From NCBI RefSeq assembly GCF_003946725.1, contig NZ_RHOY01000011.1, positions 1-64,000 on the forward strand: a stretch of DNA of 64,000 bases, read 5' to 3'. Below, one piece after another: positions 42,194-50,022 of the stretch (positions are counted from its first letter, which is position 1; each line of letters opens with the position of its first letter). The translations under genes and the position numbers were made by a program. The DNA is from Agrilactobacillus yilanensis. GTDB lineage: Bacteria; Bacillota; Bacilli; Lactobacillales; Lactobacillaceae. Below the pieces are notes generated by a model, which searched no databases, was not told the DNA's origin, and saw only the letters and a program-made list of their open reading frames with translations.

Positions 42194-42961
42194 ATGGAGT
42201 ATTCTAATACATATTTAGCCCGATTTATTGATCGGCCCAATCGTTTTGTGGCTCACTGTCAATTATTGACCACTAACGAAATTGTGACAGTTCACGTTAA
42301 AAATACCGGCCGAACATCCATCTTACAGCCGGGGGTAACGACAGCTTTAGTAAAAAGTGATCGACCAAACCGCAAAACATTATACGATTTAGTCGCTGCT
42401 AAAAAATACGATCAAATCTGGATCAATATTGATTCACAAGCACCTAATGTGGTGGTCAATGAAGGGTTAACCCAAAACGACATTCATTTACCGGGCATTG
42501 AACGGATTACAAAAGTGATGCCCGAAGTTCAATTTTTAGATTCGCGGGTGGATTTTATGGGATTCGGCACTAAAAGTGAGCCTTTTTTCTTAGAAGTTAA
42601 AGGGGTGACTTTGGTCAATCAGGGGATTGCTGCTTTTCCAGATGCGCCGACAACTCGGGGCTTAAAACATGTGCATACGTTAGAAAAGGCGATTGATGCC
42701 GGTTACCGAGCCTATTTATTTTTTGTTATTCAAATGGCAGATATTCACAAAGTAACGATTAATCGGGCAATTTATGCGCCGTTGGCTGAAGCGATTGCCC
42801 AAGCCCAAGCTAAGGGGGTACAAGTCTTGGCTTACGACTGTGCCGTGACACCTCAGACATTGACGTTAAAGCGGCCAGTGCCTTTTGATTTGGATCAGCC
42901 GTTTGTAAGTGACGGATTGCCATCTTCAATAACACCGAAAGTTAAGAAGCCCCTTGAATAA
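42194..42961 (+). CDS. sfsA: SfsA family DNA/RNA nuclease-like protein
   Basis: A 255-residue SfsA homolog with an N-terminal OB-like domain (RFIDRPNRFVAHCQL, VHVKNTGR) and a C-terminal nuclease-like domain with the conserved Asp/Glu/Lys set in DFMGFGTKSEPFFLEVKGVTL. The name comes from sugar-fermentation stimulation in E. coli; the molecular role is uncertain. Its C-terminus is some twenty residues longer than E. coli SfsA. AAGGAG precedes the ATG. Confidence 0.92.
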   Translation: MEYSNTYLARFIDRPNRFVAHCQLLTTNEIVTVHVKNTGRTSILQPGVTTALVKSDRPNRKTLYDLVAAKKYDQIWINIDSQAPNVVVNEGLTQNDIHLPGIERITKVMPEVQFLDSRVDFMGFGTKSEPFFLEVKGVTLVNQGIAAFPDAPTTRGLKHVHTLEKAIDAGYRAYLFFVIQMADIHKVTINRAIYAPLAEAIAQAQAKGVQVLAYDCAVTPQTLTLKRPVPFDLDQPFVSDGLPSSITPKVKKPLE

Positions 42962-43025
42962 GTGGGCCGTATCTAAGATAATGAGGGGAGGAAAACTTTT
43001 CGTTAAAAAATTGGAGGCTATTTTT

Positions 43026-43847
43026 TTGAGTATTCGTTTGATCGTTACAGATATTGACGGCACATTTTTTGATGATGCCCATAATTATGATGTTGATCGG
43101 TTCAATGCCCAATACGCTGAAATGCAAAAACAAGGCATTCGGTTTGCAGTCGCCAGCGGGAATCAATTACCGCATCTGCATTATATTTTTGACCGTAAGT
43201 CCCCCTTGACGACTTTTGTAGCGGAAAATGGCAGTCATATTGTGGATGGGGCTAAAGTTATTAGTGAAACGATGATCCCAATGCAGACGGTTCATGAACT
43301 ACTAACGCACTTAGCGGCACATGAAATTTTTGATAACGCCCATGTACGCTTGTCTGGTAAACAAAATACGTATTTACAAGCAAATGATCCGACAATAAAT
43401 GATGACATTGTCCAATATTACTTGCATGATATCGCTGTTGTGCCAGATTTAATGCAGGTGAATGATGAAATTTATAAAGTAAATTTGGACTGGCGCTATC
43501 ATGATATTGAAACACAGTCTGAAAAACTCAATGCGTTATTTGGCGACTATCTCCACGCAACGCCAAGTGGCTCTGGCAGTATTGATATTATTCCCAATGG
43601 TGTGAACAAGGCGTTTGGCATTGATCAGTTGCGAGACTATTGGCAGTTGTCTAAAGATGAAATTATGGCCTTTGGTGATAATTTTAATGATTTGGAAATG
43701 TTGCAGCATGTTAAGCATGGCTATGTTATGAAGAATGCGACTAAATCCATGCACGAATTTGGGCTACCTACCACACCGTTGGATAATAATCACAGTGGTG
43801 TATTAGATATGATTGATCGTGTTTTAACTGGTACATTTCCCGAATAA
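43026..43847 (+). CDS. HAD-superfamily Cof-type phosphatase
   Basis: A 273-residue Cof/YidA-type HAD hydrolase. The nucleophile and acid are in VTDIDGTFFDD (Asp9 and Asp11), motif II is in the AVASGN region, and motif IV in FGDNFNDLEML, with a C2B cap between. It dephosphorylates small sugar phosphates or flavin/PLP-like metabolites. A TTG start at 43026 is chosen because GGAGG lies 8 bases upstream; a longer frame from 42954 would overlap sfsA. It ends 15 bases before the first antisense-RNA promoter. Confidence 0.87.
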   Translation: MSIRLIVTDIDGTFFDDAHNYDVDRFNAQYAEMQKQGIRFAVASGNQLPHLHYIFDRKSPLTTFVAENGSHIVDGAKVISETMIPMQTVHELLTHLAAHEIFDNAHVRLSGKQNTYLQANDPTINDDIVQYYLHDIAVVPDLMQVNDEIYKVNLDWRYHDIETQSEKLNALFGDYLHATPSGSGSIDIIPNGVNKAFGIDQLRDYWQLSKDEIMAFGDNFNDLEMLQHVKHGYVMKNATKSMHEFGLPTTPLDNNHSGVLDMIDRVLTGTFPE

Positions 43848-43886
43848 GAAGCTGGAAATGTAAAATAACTATGTTATAATAAACAC

Positions 43887-44000
43887 GAAAAGAGGCTAAT
43901 GTTGAGGGAACAACATTAGCCCTAGCAAAGCCATTTAAGACGGTGACTTTGTAACAGAAATAACCGTTACTCGTTCAAAGTAAGACGGTTATTTTTTTGA
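43887..44000 (+). ncRNA. Antisense-type RNA, unit 1 (orphan)
   Basis: An extended -10 promoter TGTTATAAT (TATAAT at 43875-43880) is followed by a roughly 114-nucleotide RNA. It has a perfect 11-bp 5' hairpin GGCTAATGTTG/CAACATTAGCC with loop AGGGAA, a middle CCGT...ACGG-like stem and a 3' terminator AAATAACCG/CGGTTATTT with a T run. On the opposite strand only the last dozen codons of the toxin frame remain (to about 44033) before homology stops. So this unit makes the RNA but has no intact toxin. Confidence 0.75.
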
Positions 44001-44111
44001 TTGATTTTAATCCCAATCAAAACTAGAATAATGCTCAAAGCAAGCATAATTTTAGAACTTATAATTGGCAAAAAAGTAAGCTAAATCTAAATAACTATGT
44101 TATAATAAACA

Positions 44112-44227
44112 CGAAAAGAGGCTAATGTTGTTGCCACAACATTAGCCCTAGCAAAGCCGTTTAAGACGGTGACTTAATAACTGGAATAACCGTTACCTTG
44201 TCAAAGTAAGACGGTTATTTTTTTTGA
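44112..44227 (+). ncRNA. Antitoxin antisense RNA, unit 2
   Basis: Same promoter and layout as unit 1 (TATAAT 44101-44106), but the 5' hairpin loop is TTGCCA. It lies opposite the 3' half of the toxin mRNA from 44215-44325, whose terminator is the same 11-bp hairpin read on the other strand, so the two RNAs present complementary loops. This resembles RNA II of the Fst/par system. Confidence 0.8.
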
Positions 44228-44325
44228 TTGATTTTAATCCCAATCAAAACTAGAATAATGCCGAAGATGTGGCATAATAAATCGCCAAATCTTAGCATTA
44301 AATCTAGCGTGTCATGAACTGACAC
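44215..44325 (-). CDS. Type I toxin (holin-like/Fst-like membrane peptide), copy 1
   Basis: A 36-residue peptide from GTG: begins MSVHDTLDLMLRFGDLLCHI, then a hydrophobic helix FGIILVLIGI and KINQKK at the end. This matches the putative holin-like toxin family of Firmicutes (short acidic-amphipathic start, one helix, basic tail). AAAGGAG lies 8 bases upstream, but GGCTATTTC in the 5' leader can pair with GAGATAGCC over the ribosome site (one G-U pair), so translation should be occluded. Promoter TGTTATAAT on the minus strand (44427-44432); the mRNA should run to about 44115. An in-frame ATG 18 codons upstream exists but has no ribosome site. Confidence 0.8.
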   Translation of the reverse strand: MSVHDTLDLMLRFGDLLCHIFGIILVLIGIKINQKK

Positions 44326-44566
44326 TAGGCTATCTCCTTTCCTAGAATGTGTCACTACGGTTTGATCAACCATAGGCATCACTCCAATCTTGAAATAGCC
44401 ACCGTCTTAGCTTCTTTGCTGTTGTTATTATAACATAACATCTATACTACTATATAGTAAAAATAACATTGTTTTATAAAGCAGCTATCTTCTAAGCAAA
44501 TGTAATTTTAGAGCTTATAATTAGCAAAAAGCAAGCTAAATCTAAATAACTATGTTATAATAAGCA

Positions 44567-44680
44567 CGAAAAGAGGCTAATGTTGCGGTAACAACATTAG
44601 CCTTAGCAAAGCCGTTTAAGACGGTGACTTTGTAATTGAAATAACCGTTACCTTGTCAAAGTAAGACGGTTATTTTTTTG
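44567..44680 (+). ncRNA. Antisense-type RNA, unit 3 (orphan)
   Basis: Same organisation (TATAAT 44556-44561), loop CGGTAA. As in unit 1, only the 3' end of the toxin frame survives on the opposite strand. The loop differs at one position from unit 4 and at most positions from unit 2. Confidence 0.75.
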
Positions 44681-44793
44681 ATTGATTTTAATCCCAATCA
44701 AAACTAGAATAATGCTCAAAACAAGCATAATTTTAGAACTTATAATTGGCAAAAAAGTAAGCTAAATCTAAATAACTATGTTATAATAAACAC

Positions 44794-44907
44794 GAAAAGA
44801 GGCTAATGTTGCGGGAACAACATTAGCCTTAGCAAAGCCGTTTAAGACGGTGACTTGATAACAGAAATAACCGTTACTCGATCAAAGTAAGACGGTTATT
44901 TTTTTTG
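44794..44907 (+). ncRNA. Antitoxin antisense RNA, unit 4
   Basis: TATAAT at 44782-44787, loop CGGGAA, terminator AAATAACCG/CGGTTATTT with a T run. It overlaps the 3' part of the toxin transcript from 44896-45006 convergently. Confidence 0.8.
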
Positions 44908-45006
44908 ACTGATTTTAATTCCAATCAAAACTAGAATAATACCAAAGATATGGCATAATAAATCGCCAAATCTTAGCATTAAATCTAGCGTGTCATGAAC
45001 TGACAC
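44896..45006 (-). CDS. Type I toxin (holin-like/Fst-like membrane peptide), copy 2
   Basis: Identical to copy 1 except Ser for Asn near the end (KISQKK). The same GTG start, AAAGGAG site, occluding GGCTATTTC/GAGATAGCC helix and extended -10 promoter (TATAAT on the minus strand at 45108-45113) are present. Conservation of the peptide while synonymous and leader bases vary suggests selection. The peptide should insert in the membrane and depolarise it or disturb the envelope when its antisense RNA is lost. Confidence 0.8.
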   Translation of the reverse strand: MSVHDTLDLMLRFGDLLCHIFGIILVLIGIKISQKK

Positions 45007-45156
45007 TAGGCTATCTCCTTTCCTAGAATGTGTCACTACGGTTTGATCAACCATAGGCATCACCCCAATCTTGAAATAGCCACCGTCTTAGCTTCTTTGC
45101 TGTTGTTATTATAACATAGTATCTATATTAATTTATGATAAAAATAACACTAAATT

Positions 45157-45197
45157 AAAAAAGCCTTTGAGATTTTTATTTTCTCAAGGCCTTTTTT
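45157..45197. terminator. Bidirectional terminator
   Basis: AAAAAAGCCTTTGAG pairs with CTCAAGGCCTTTTTT. It isolates the toxin array from the zinc-ribbon gene. Confidence 0.85.
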
Positions 45198-45216
45198 ATT
45201 AATAAATTACTTCGAG

Positions 45217-46056
45217 TTACGTGAATAGGGTGCTGCTATTTTGAATGAGGTCATTTAAAGTTGAAACGCCAAGGATGGCAATGACAAAGCCGATGGCGAA
45301 GACAATGATAACACTGGCTATCAAGTAAGCATACCCTTTATCCATTTTCTTTTTAGGTGTTGTATCAAGAATCATTGCCATTAGACTGAGCTGTAAGAAT
45401 AAGCCGCCGATGCTAAAAATAAAGTAATAGCCAATGACATTTAAATCAATAATTTGCCACAACAAAAGTAATATGCTGATGAAGATCATCAGATTTGTAT
45501 GGTGGGCAAAAGTGGTTAAACTGGTCAGGTAATTTTGACTGTGATCTCCTAAAAAGACCCAACGTGCCAAAAAGGCTGTGGATGCAATAATAAAATTGCT
45601 GGCGAGTAATAAAATAAAGCTATGTAGGCCAACGGTTAGAGGACTGTTTAGAATACTATCCGTGCTTACAGCAGTGGCGATAGCGGCCAATAATGCGCTA
45701 AGTGTTAATGAAATCAAGCCGAATCGCCGATCAAATGAAACTTGTACTTTTAAAGGATGGCTTAGGCCAGAAAGTAAAAACTGCCAATAGTTGCCGTTGG
45801 TTTTAGTAGCGGTCGCTGAAGTGTGACTTTGACGCCGATGCTGTTGAGTGGGTGGTGCGGTATTAGTCGGTTGTCTTAAACTAGTGGGCTGTGCGGCTGA
45901 ACTAGGGTGATTTATGGACTGGGCATAAGGACTTTGCCCTTGGGGATGTTGCCCAGCAGGTTGATCGTTAACGTTGGCAAAATCATAGCCGCAGTTGTTA
46001 CAAAAGCGCATGTCACTGAGCACCCGTGCGCCGCAATTTGGACAGTTTTTGTACAT
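45217..46056 (-). CDS. Zinc-ribbon membrane protein
   Basis: A 279-residue protein. The N-terminus MYKNCPNCGARVLSDMRFC with C22 gives a four-Cys zinc ribbon (Cys5, 8, 19 and 22). A low-complexity linker rich in Gln, Pro, Ser and Thr (about 27-90) follows, then five or so transmembrane helices, resembling Yip1/DUF-type membrane proteins. Zinc-ribbon membrane proteins of this layout are common in lactobacilli and uncharacterised. The ATG at 46056 has GGAGG upstream. Confidence 0.75.
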   Translation of the reverse strand: MYKNCPNCGARVLSDMRFCNNCGYDFANVNDQPAGQHPQGQSPYAQSINHPSSAAQPTSLRQPTNTAPPTQQHRRQSHTSATATKTNGNYWQFLLSGLSHPLKVQVSFDRRFGLISLTLSALLAAIATAVSTDSILNSPLTVGLHSFILLLASNFIIASTAFLARWVFLGDHSQNYLTSLTTFAHHTNLMIFISILLLLWQIIDLNVIGYYFIFSIGGLFLQLSLMAMILDTTPKKKMDKGYAYLIASVIIVFAIGFVIAILGVSTLNDLIQNSSTLFT

Positions 46057-46138
46057 TTTAATTCCTCCATCAAAACGCTTTCCCAATTATTGTGCAAAGT
46101 ATAACATATAAATTAGGCTTAAATTTATCAAAAATAAT

Positions 46139-46188
46139 AAGCGTCAATTACCAAATTTGACATTTTGTCAAAAAAGTAATGGACGCTT
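46139..46188 (-). terminator. Long hairpin upstream of the zinc-ribbon gene
   Basis: AAGCGTC/GACGCTT outer arms, ATTAC/GTAAT and TTTGACA/TGTCAAA inner arms, followed on the minus strand by T-rich sequence. Probably the terminator for the lipoprotein/repeat transcript; TTGACA in it could also be part of a promoter. Confidence 0.55.
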
Positions 46189-46228
46189 AATTTTTGTAAT
46201 CGTTTTGACTTGATTATATATGAATAAG

Positions 46229-46508
46229 TCTAGGTTACGTGCATCGTCAAACCGTAGCTTTTCTCGCTCTGGGTCTAAAACGCGTTCACTAGAGCAAAGC
46301 TCTCACCTAACTACGAATCTCTTGTGTGTCTGACGACACCCTGCAAGATTCTAGGTTAGTGCTCGAGGCTTTCCCGCTCTAGTTCTCGCTCTAAACGCGC
46401 TCCCAAAGACTGATTTTTGCGCTTAGCTACGTCTAACTTGTAAGCGAAAACCGCTCACGGCGTTAGCCTAGGCTATGCTCAAAATCAACCCGTCTTTTGT
46501 CTCGCTCT
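46229..46508 (-). repeat. Three hairpin repeat elements after the lipoprotein gene
   Basis: A partial unit 46229-46272 and complete units 46278-46392 and 46393-46508. Unit 46278 pairs CACTAGAGCAAAGC with GCTTTCCCGCTCTAG; unit 46393 carries the CCAAAGAC/GTCTTTTG subtype seen at 112. The TAG stop codon of the lipoprotein overlaps the AGAGCG end of the last unit. Confidence 0.85.
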
Positions 46509-47406
46509 ATTTATAATTACTCATGTCTGATTCTTTGACGGTGCTGCGGCCGTCTGCTGCGGCGTTTTGGATGGCATGGATGATGTCTAGATCGGACCAG
46601 GCGCTGGTGTCAACGCCTTGATCTTTAAGCTGGCTTCTAGCTTTTGTGATCTGAGCGGCAGTGACAGCTTTGCCGTTGACAGTGGTGTCTTGATCTTGAG
46701 TGTATTCTCCGCCGCTGGCAGCTTTAGACTGCTCTTCTGCAGGTGCATCAGAACTTGAAGTAGCCGCATTGTTGCTGCTGGAAGAAGATGAGTCCGTTGT
46801 TGGCACATCAGTGGTTGTTTGACCACTTTCAGCTGCCGCCGCACTATTATCCGCCTTTAAAGACAGCGCTTCTAAGCGAATGTCTACATAAGCATCTTGG
46901 CCGATTTTATCTTGGGATAATAATTGCGATAAAATGGCATCTGCTTGAGCATAATTCTTATCCGCATTTTGCTGTTTGGCCGTATTGTAAAGCTTGTTGA
47001 GGGCCTTGCGGTTCTTGATAATCTTCTTCACAGACTGCTTGATCGTCTTTGCCTTATTATTCATCGCCGTCAAACCATTGGGCGTCGTTGTGACAACCTT
47101 CAATTGATCTAAAGCCTTATCAAAGTCTAAGTCATCAATATTAGTCTGTGCATCCGCCAAAGCCTGAGCTTGCTTGTAATAAGCCGCCGCCTTAGCATCA
47201 TTTGTTTTAATCGTTGTGGCCATCTTGTAGTAAGCCTGGGCTTGTTCATAATTACTATCGCTGATGGCCGACTTCCCATTCGATAAAGCCGTATCGTACG
47301 TACCATCATTACTGCTGCTGGTGGACTTAGCACTGCTATTGTTGCTGCAGCCGGCTGCCAGTAAAAGCGTAGCACTCGCCACCAGAGCCAGAAGTGTTTT
47401 TTTCAT
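46507..47406 (-). CDS. Secreted lipoprotein with helical repeat region
   Basis: A 299-residue lipoprotein: signal peptide MKKTLLALVASATLLLAAGC with lipobox LAAGC (Cys20). Residues 33-180 form alpha helices that look like degenerate TPR units (SNYEQAQAYYKMA, KNYAQADAILSQL). A Ser/Thr/Ala-rich linker (about 185-235) and a small C-terminal domain (TVNGKAVTAAQITKARSQL... to Ser/Asn/Tyr/Lys end) follow. It should be anchored outside the membrane; function unknown. It is the nearest gene downstream of the nitrogenase-like operon but has its own ribosome site, and a terminator separates them. Confidence 0.75.
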   Translation of the reverse strand: MKKTLLALVASATLLLAAGCSNNSSAKSTSSSNDGTYDTALSNGKSAISDSNYEQAQAYYKMATTIKTNDAKAAAYYKQAQALADAQTNIDDLDFDKALDQLKVVTTTPNGLTAMNNKAKTIKQSVKKIIKNRKALNKLYNTAKQQNADKNYAQADAILSQLLSQDKIGQDAYVDIRLEALSLKADNSAAAAESGQTTTDVPTTDSSSSSSNNAATSSSDAPAEEQSKAASGGEYTQDQDTTVNGKAVTAAQITKARSQLKDQGVDTSAWSDLDIIHAIQNAAADGRSTVKESDMSNYK

Positions 47407-47470
47407 TATTGAACCTCCATAAAGTTGTGACTATAATGGCCTTCATTATAACATGGCACCCTAACCGAAA

Positions 47471-47505
47471 CAAAAATCCCACAACGATGTAAAACCGTTG
47501 TAACC
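47471..47505 (-). terminator. Terminator of the nitrogenase-like operon
   Basis: On the minus strand ACAACG pairs with CGTTGT around GTTTTACAT, followed by TTTTTG. It lies just after the stop of the last operon gene. Confidence 0.65.
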
Positions 47506-47515
47506 CAATCTTAAT

Positions 47516-48658
47516 CTAAACCAAACTTTGTAAAAAAGGCGCAAAATCCGTGACCAAATTTGGCATCGTATCATGATAAATCCGCCCAGAAAACGCCTCA
47601 TGGGGCAAGGGGACAAAACGCGCAGACGCCGGACAGATCGGTTGGTACAAGGGATCGGCCACAATGGTGGTCGCTGTTTTAAGGCAATCACGAATATCAT
47701 CTTCATCGTGGGCCGTCAATTCATTTTCAGTTAACAAACCCGACTGGGCATCCACCGGACAGATCACCCGACTGCCTTGTCCAGTGGCCTGCTGATAAGC
47801 CGTAGCTAAAGACATCGTTGTCACCGTCTCGCCAATGAAGTAAGTGTCTGCACCTTTTGTGCAGTTTAAAATAGATTGATTGACACCAGTTTGATCGGCA
47901 GTTTGAATGGCCGTTACCGCCTGGGCCATTAATGCCGGCCCATAAGGCATCCCCACCACATAAGGCATCTTGAACCGCTGTTGCAATAACTTGGCCACCC
48001 CTAAACCGCCAGTGGTCACCACTAAATTAACATGCGCCTGACTGGCTTTTTTTAAAGCATCTAAGTCGTTATACATCGCCCAATTACTGTGCACCGTAAT
48101 CCCATGGGCAGCCAAACTTTCCGTTAAAGCAGACACCGTACCGTTCACCGAAAAATCCAACGGCGTCACCCCTAAAAGATTCACCGTTAAATTTGGTGTT
48201 TTGGGCAAAGCTTCCGTACAAAAACGCGTCGCAATCGCCGTTAACGCCTGATCAATTCCCGTCGTATAGGGATGCATCCCGTCCGTGTTAAAGCCAAACG
48301 TAGGGATATCTGTTGCTTGCGCCACCTCTAAAGCCAGCGCCGGAAAATCCGTCCCAATCACCATCGGAATAGGCGAACCCGTCAACGCAATAAATCTCGG
48401 CTTTAACCGCTGGGCCGCTTGAATGGTATCCTCTAAAAACTTCTGATCATCGCCTAAGATCGCCTGGGTCTCCGTCAACCCAGACACAAAAATCAAACTA
48501 TCTTGATCATACCAACGGGGTTCATCGTGGGTGGCATAAAGAGAACCGTAGCCCCCAGCATCATGCATCACCGTCATACCGCCCAATTCATATAACGCCG
48601 AACAGACACCGGAAATATCTGCCGTATAACGTGAAATAATACTTGCTGTATGTTTCAT
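47516..48658 (-). CDS. Nitrogenase component 1-like protein, beta-type subunit
   Basis: A 380-residue member of the nitrogenase component-1 oxidoreductase superfamily. ISGVCSALYELGGMTVMHDAGG (first 20 shown in pieces: ISGVCSALYELGG then MTVMHDAGG) corresponds to the N-terminal P-cluster region of NifK/NifN, but the glycine-cysteine pair expected there is GGYG, leaving one Cys nearby; VSGLTETQAILGDDQKF and ALTGSPIPMVIGTD fit the next core strands. It is shorter than NifK. The start ATG overlaps the upstream stop (ATGA), so it is translationally coupled. It likely forms a heterotetramer with the alpha-type subunit. Not a true dinitrogenase; substrate unknown. Confidence 0.85.
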   Translation of the reverse strand: MKHTASIISRYTADISGVCSALYELGGMTVMHDAGGYGSLYATHDEPRWYDQDSLIFVSGLTETQAILGDDQKFLEDTIQAAQRLKPRFIALTGSPIPMVIGTDFPALALEVAQATDIPTFGFNTDGMHPYTTGIDQALTAIATRFCTEALPKTPNLTVNLLGVTPLDFSVNGTVSALTESLAAHGITVHSNWAMYNDLDALKKASQAHVNLVVTTGGLGVAKLLQQRFKMPYVVGMPYGPALMAQAVTAIQTADQTGVNQSILNCTKGADTYFIGETVTTMSLATAYQQATGQGSRVICPVDAQSGLLTENELTAHDEDDIRDCLKTATTIVADPLYQPICPASARFVPLPHEAFSGRIYHDTMPNLVTDFAPFLQSLV

Positions 48659-50013
48659 AATACGCAACTGCACCCCCAATTTAACGCCTTAACCGGAATG
48701 AGTGCCGCCGTATCTTTTGGCGTTTCAAACGCCGCAGTCATCAAATGAGCCAACCGGGTAATCGCGCTGAGCCCATACATCCCATCGCCCTCAATAATAT
48801 TGACAAAATAATCAGAACCCGTGAAATAAGCCGCCTTTTGCCCAATAGCTAACGTCTTTTCCGACCGCTTCCGAGAGGCCACACGCATCTGCACATCCTC
48901 AGTCGGATGAATCATCAAATCCGGCTTGAGCTGTTGCAGCTTGTCAAAGTCCGCTTGTTCCTCCACCTCAAACGCATCCGCATACACATCCGTCACATTA
49001 AAACCATGGGTTAACAGCATCCGCGTCAAACTCAACGGCCGCGGCCCCGCAGAATAATCAATCGCAATCGGCGTCTGCCCAATCACCGCCTGAGCCTGTT
49101 TTAAAGCCGACTCCGCCTGGGCCACCGCTTCTTTGTCCGGCGTATAAGGCACCTGCAACGTCGCACATAATTTAGCCAAACGCGCCTCAATCTCCCCATA
49201 ATCAAAACTCAGCGGTAAATAAACATGAGTCTGCCCCAAATTCTTCGCCAACAACTCACCCGCCTTAATCGCAGAAGGCAGAATCGAAATATTCACCGAA
49301 CTAGCCGCCATCTGCTTGTACGCCGCATAATCTTGACACGTCCCAATCTCATGCACCGAAAAACCATGCCTCGTCAGCAGCTGATACAAATCACTATCAT
49401 GCGGCAGCGGATAATCACTGCCAATAATATTCACCGCCATCTGATCCTTAGGCAAAGGCGTTAACAAACTGTAAAGCTGTTGACGCATCATTTCCACGGG
49501 ATTAGGGCCGCTTTTGCGCATGATCGGAAACATATAACAATCGGTAAAATCAATATCCGGGAACCGCTGCCGCAATTGACTGTAAATCAAGTCAATATCG
49601 CTGCCCAAGAACTGATGAATACAGCTGGTATACACTAAAACAGCAGGGGGCCGCTGTGGGAGTTCTTCAATAATATGACTGACGCCCTCAATCACCTGGG
49701 CCTCCATATCCCCCTCCAAAACATTTTCTTCGCCTACCGCAATCGTGGAAAAACGCTGCGCCAAATCCAACTCCGCCGCACTTAATACCACACCCCGTAA
49801 ACAGCCTTCTGGACAGACAAAAATCAAGTGGGCTTGGGGTAACGTCAGGCCGATATGTACAATATTCCAACCCCCCCGAGCAGGTGGCGGGTATTCCAAG
49901 CCCTGATAAAAGGGCACCGGAAAATGCGCTTGGTTCAGTGGCAAATCAATGCCCACGTGCTGACCTTCAATATTTTTTAACGCAATAAAATTTTCCGGCG
50001 TTCGGTCTAACAT
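48655..50013 (-). CDS. Nitrogenase component 1-like protein, alpha-type subunit
   Basis: A 452-residue component-1 protein. Cys67 and Cys71 in FVCPEGCLRG and Cys131 in YTSCIHQFLGSDID match the three-cysteine cluster-ligand pattern of the superfamily (NifD, BchN and relatives). Three Rossmann-like domains follow. The protein ends with GCSC (Cys448 and Cys450) only two residues before its stop, an unusual C-terminal Cys-x-Cys. A FeMo-cofactor Cys/His pair as in NifD is not recognisable. It is 10 bases downstream of the NifH-like gene and overlaps the beta-type gene by 4 bases. Confidence 0.87.
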   Translation of the reverse strand: MLDRTPENFIALKNIEGQHVGIDLPLNQAHFPVPFYQGLEYPPPARGGWNIVHIGLTLPQAHLIFVCPEGCLRGVVLSAAELDLAQRFSTIAVGEENVLEGDMEAQVIEGVSHIIEELPQRPPAVLVYTSCIHQFLGSDIDLIYSQLRQRFPDIDFTDCYMFPIMRKSGPNPVEMMRQQLYSLLTPLPKDQMAVNIIGSDYPLPHDSDLYQLLTRHGFSVHEIGTCQDYAAYKQMAASSVNISILPSAIKAGELLAKNLGQTHVYLPLSFDYGEIEARLAKLCATLQVPYTPDKEAVAQAESALKQAQAVIGQTPIAIDYSAGPRPLSLTRMLLTHGFNVTDVYADAFEVEEQADFDKLQQLKPDLMIHPTEDVQMRVASRKRSEKTLAIGQKAAYFTGSDYFVNIIEGDGMYGLSAITRLAHLMTAAFETPKDTAALIPVKALNWGCSCVL

Positions 50014-50022
50014 GATAACACC

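Larger units (their letters stand above)
43863..45130. repeat. Duplicated toxin-antitoxin array: four direct units in two pairs
   Basis: Units begin near 43863, 44080, 44540 and 44760 with a shared block AAATCTAAATAACTATG. Units 1 and 3 are RNA-only; units 2 and 4 carry the toxin. The pair 1+2 is repeated as 3+4, indicating an older truncation followed by duplication of the pair, or repeated loss of the toxin part. Bases 43848-45216 contain nothing else except a terminator near 45157. Confidence 0.8.

Noticed and set aside
43863-45130. CRISPR array
   Set aside because: The repeats are few, about 220-460 bases apart, contain promoters, terminators and a toxin frame, and have no uniform short spacers or cas genes.
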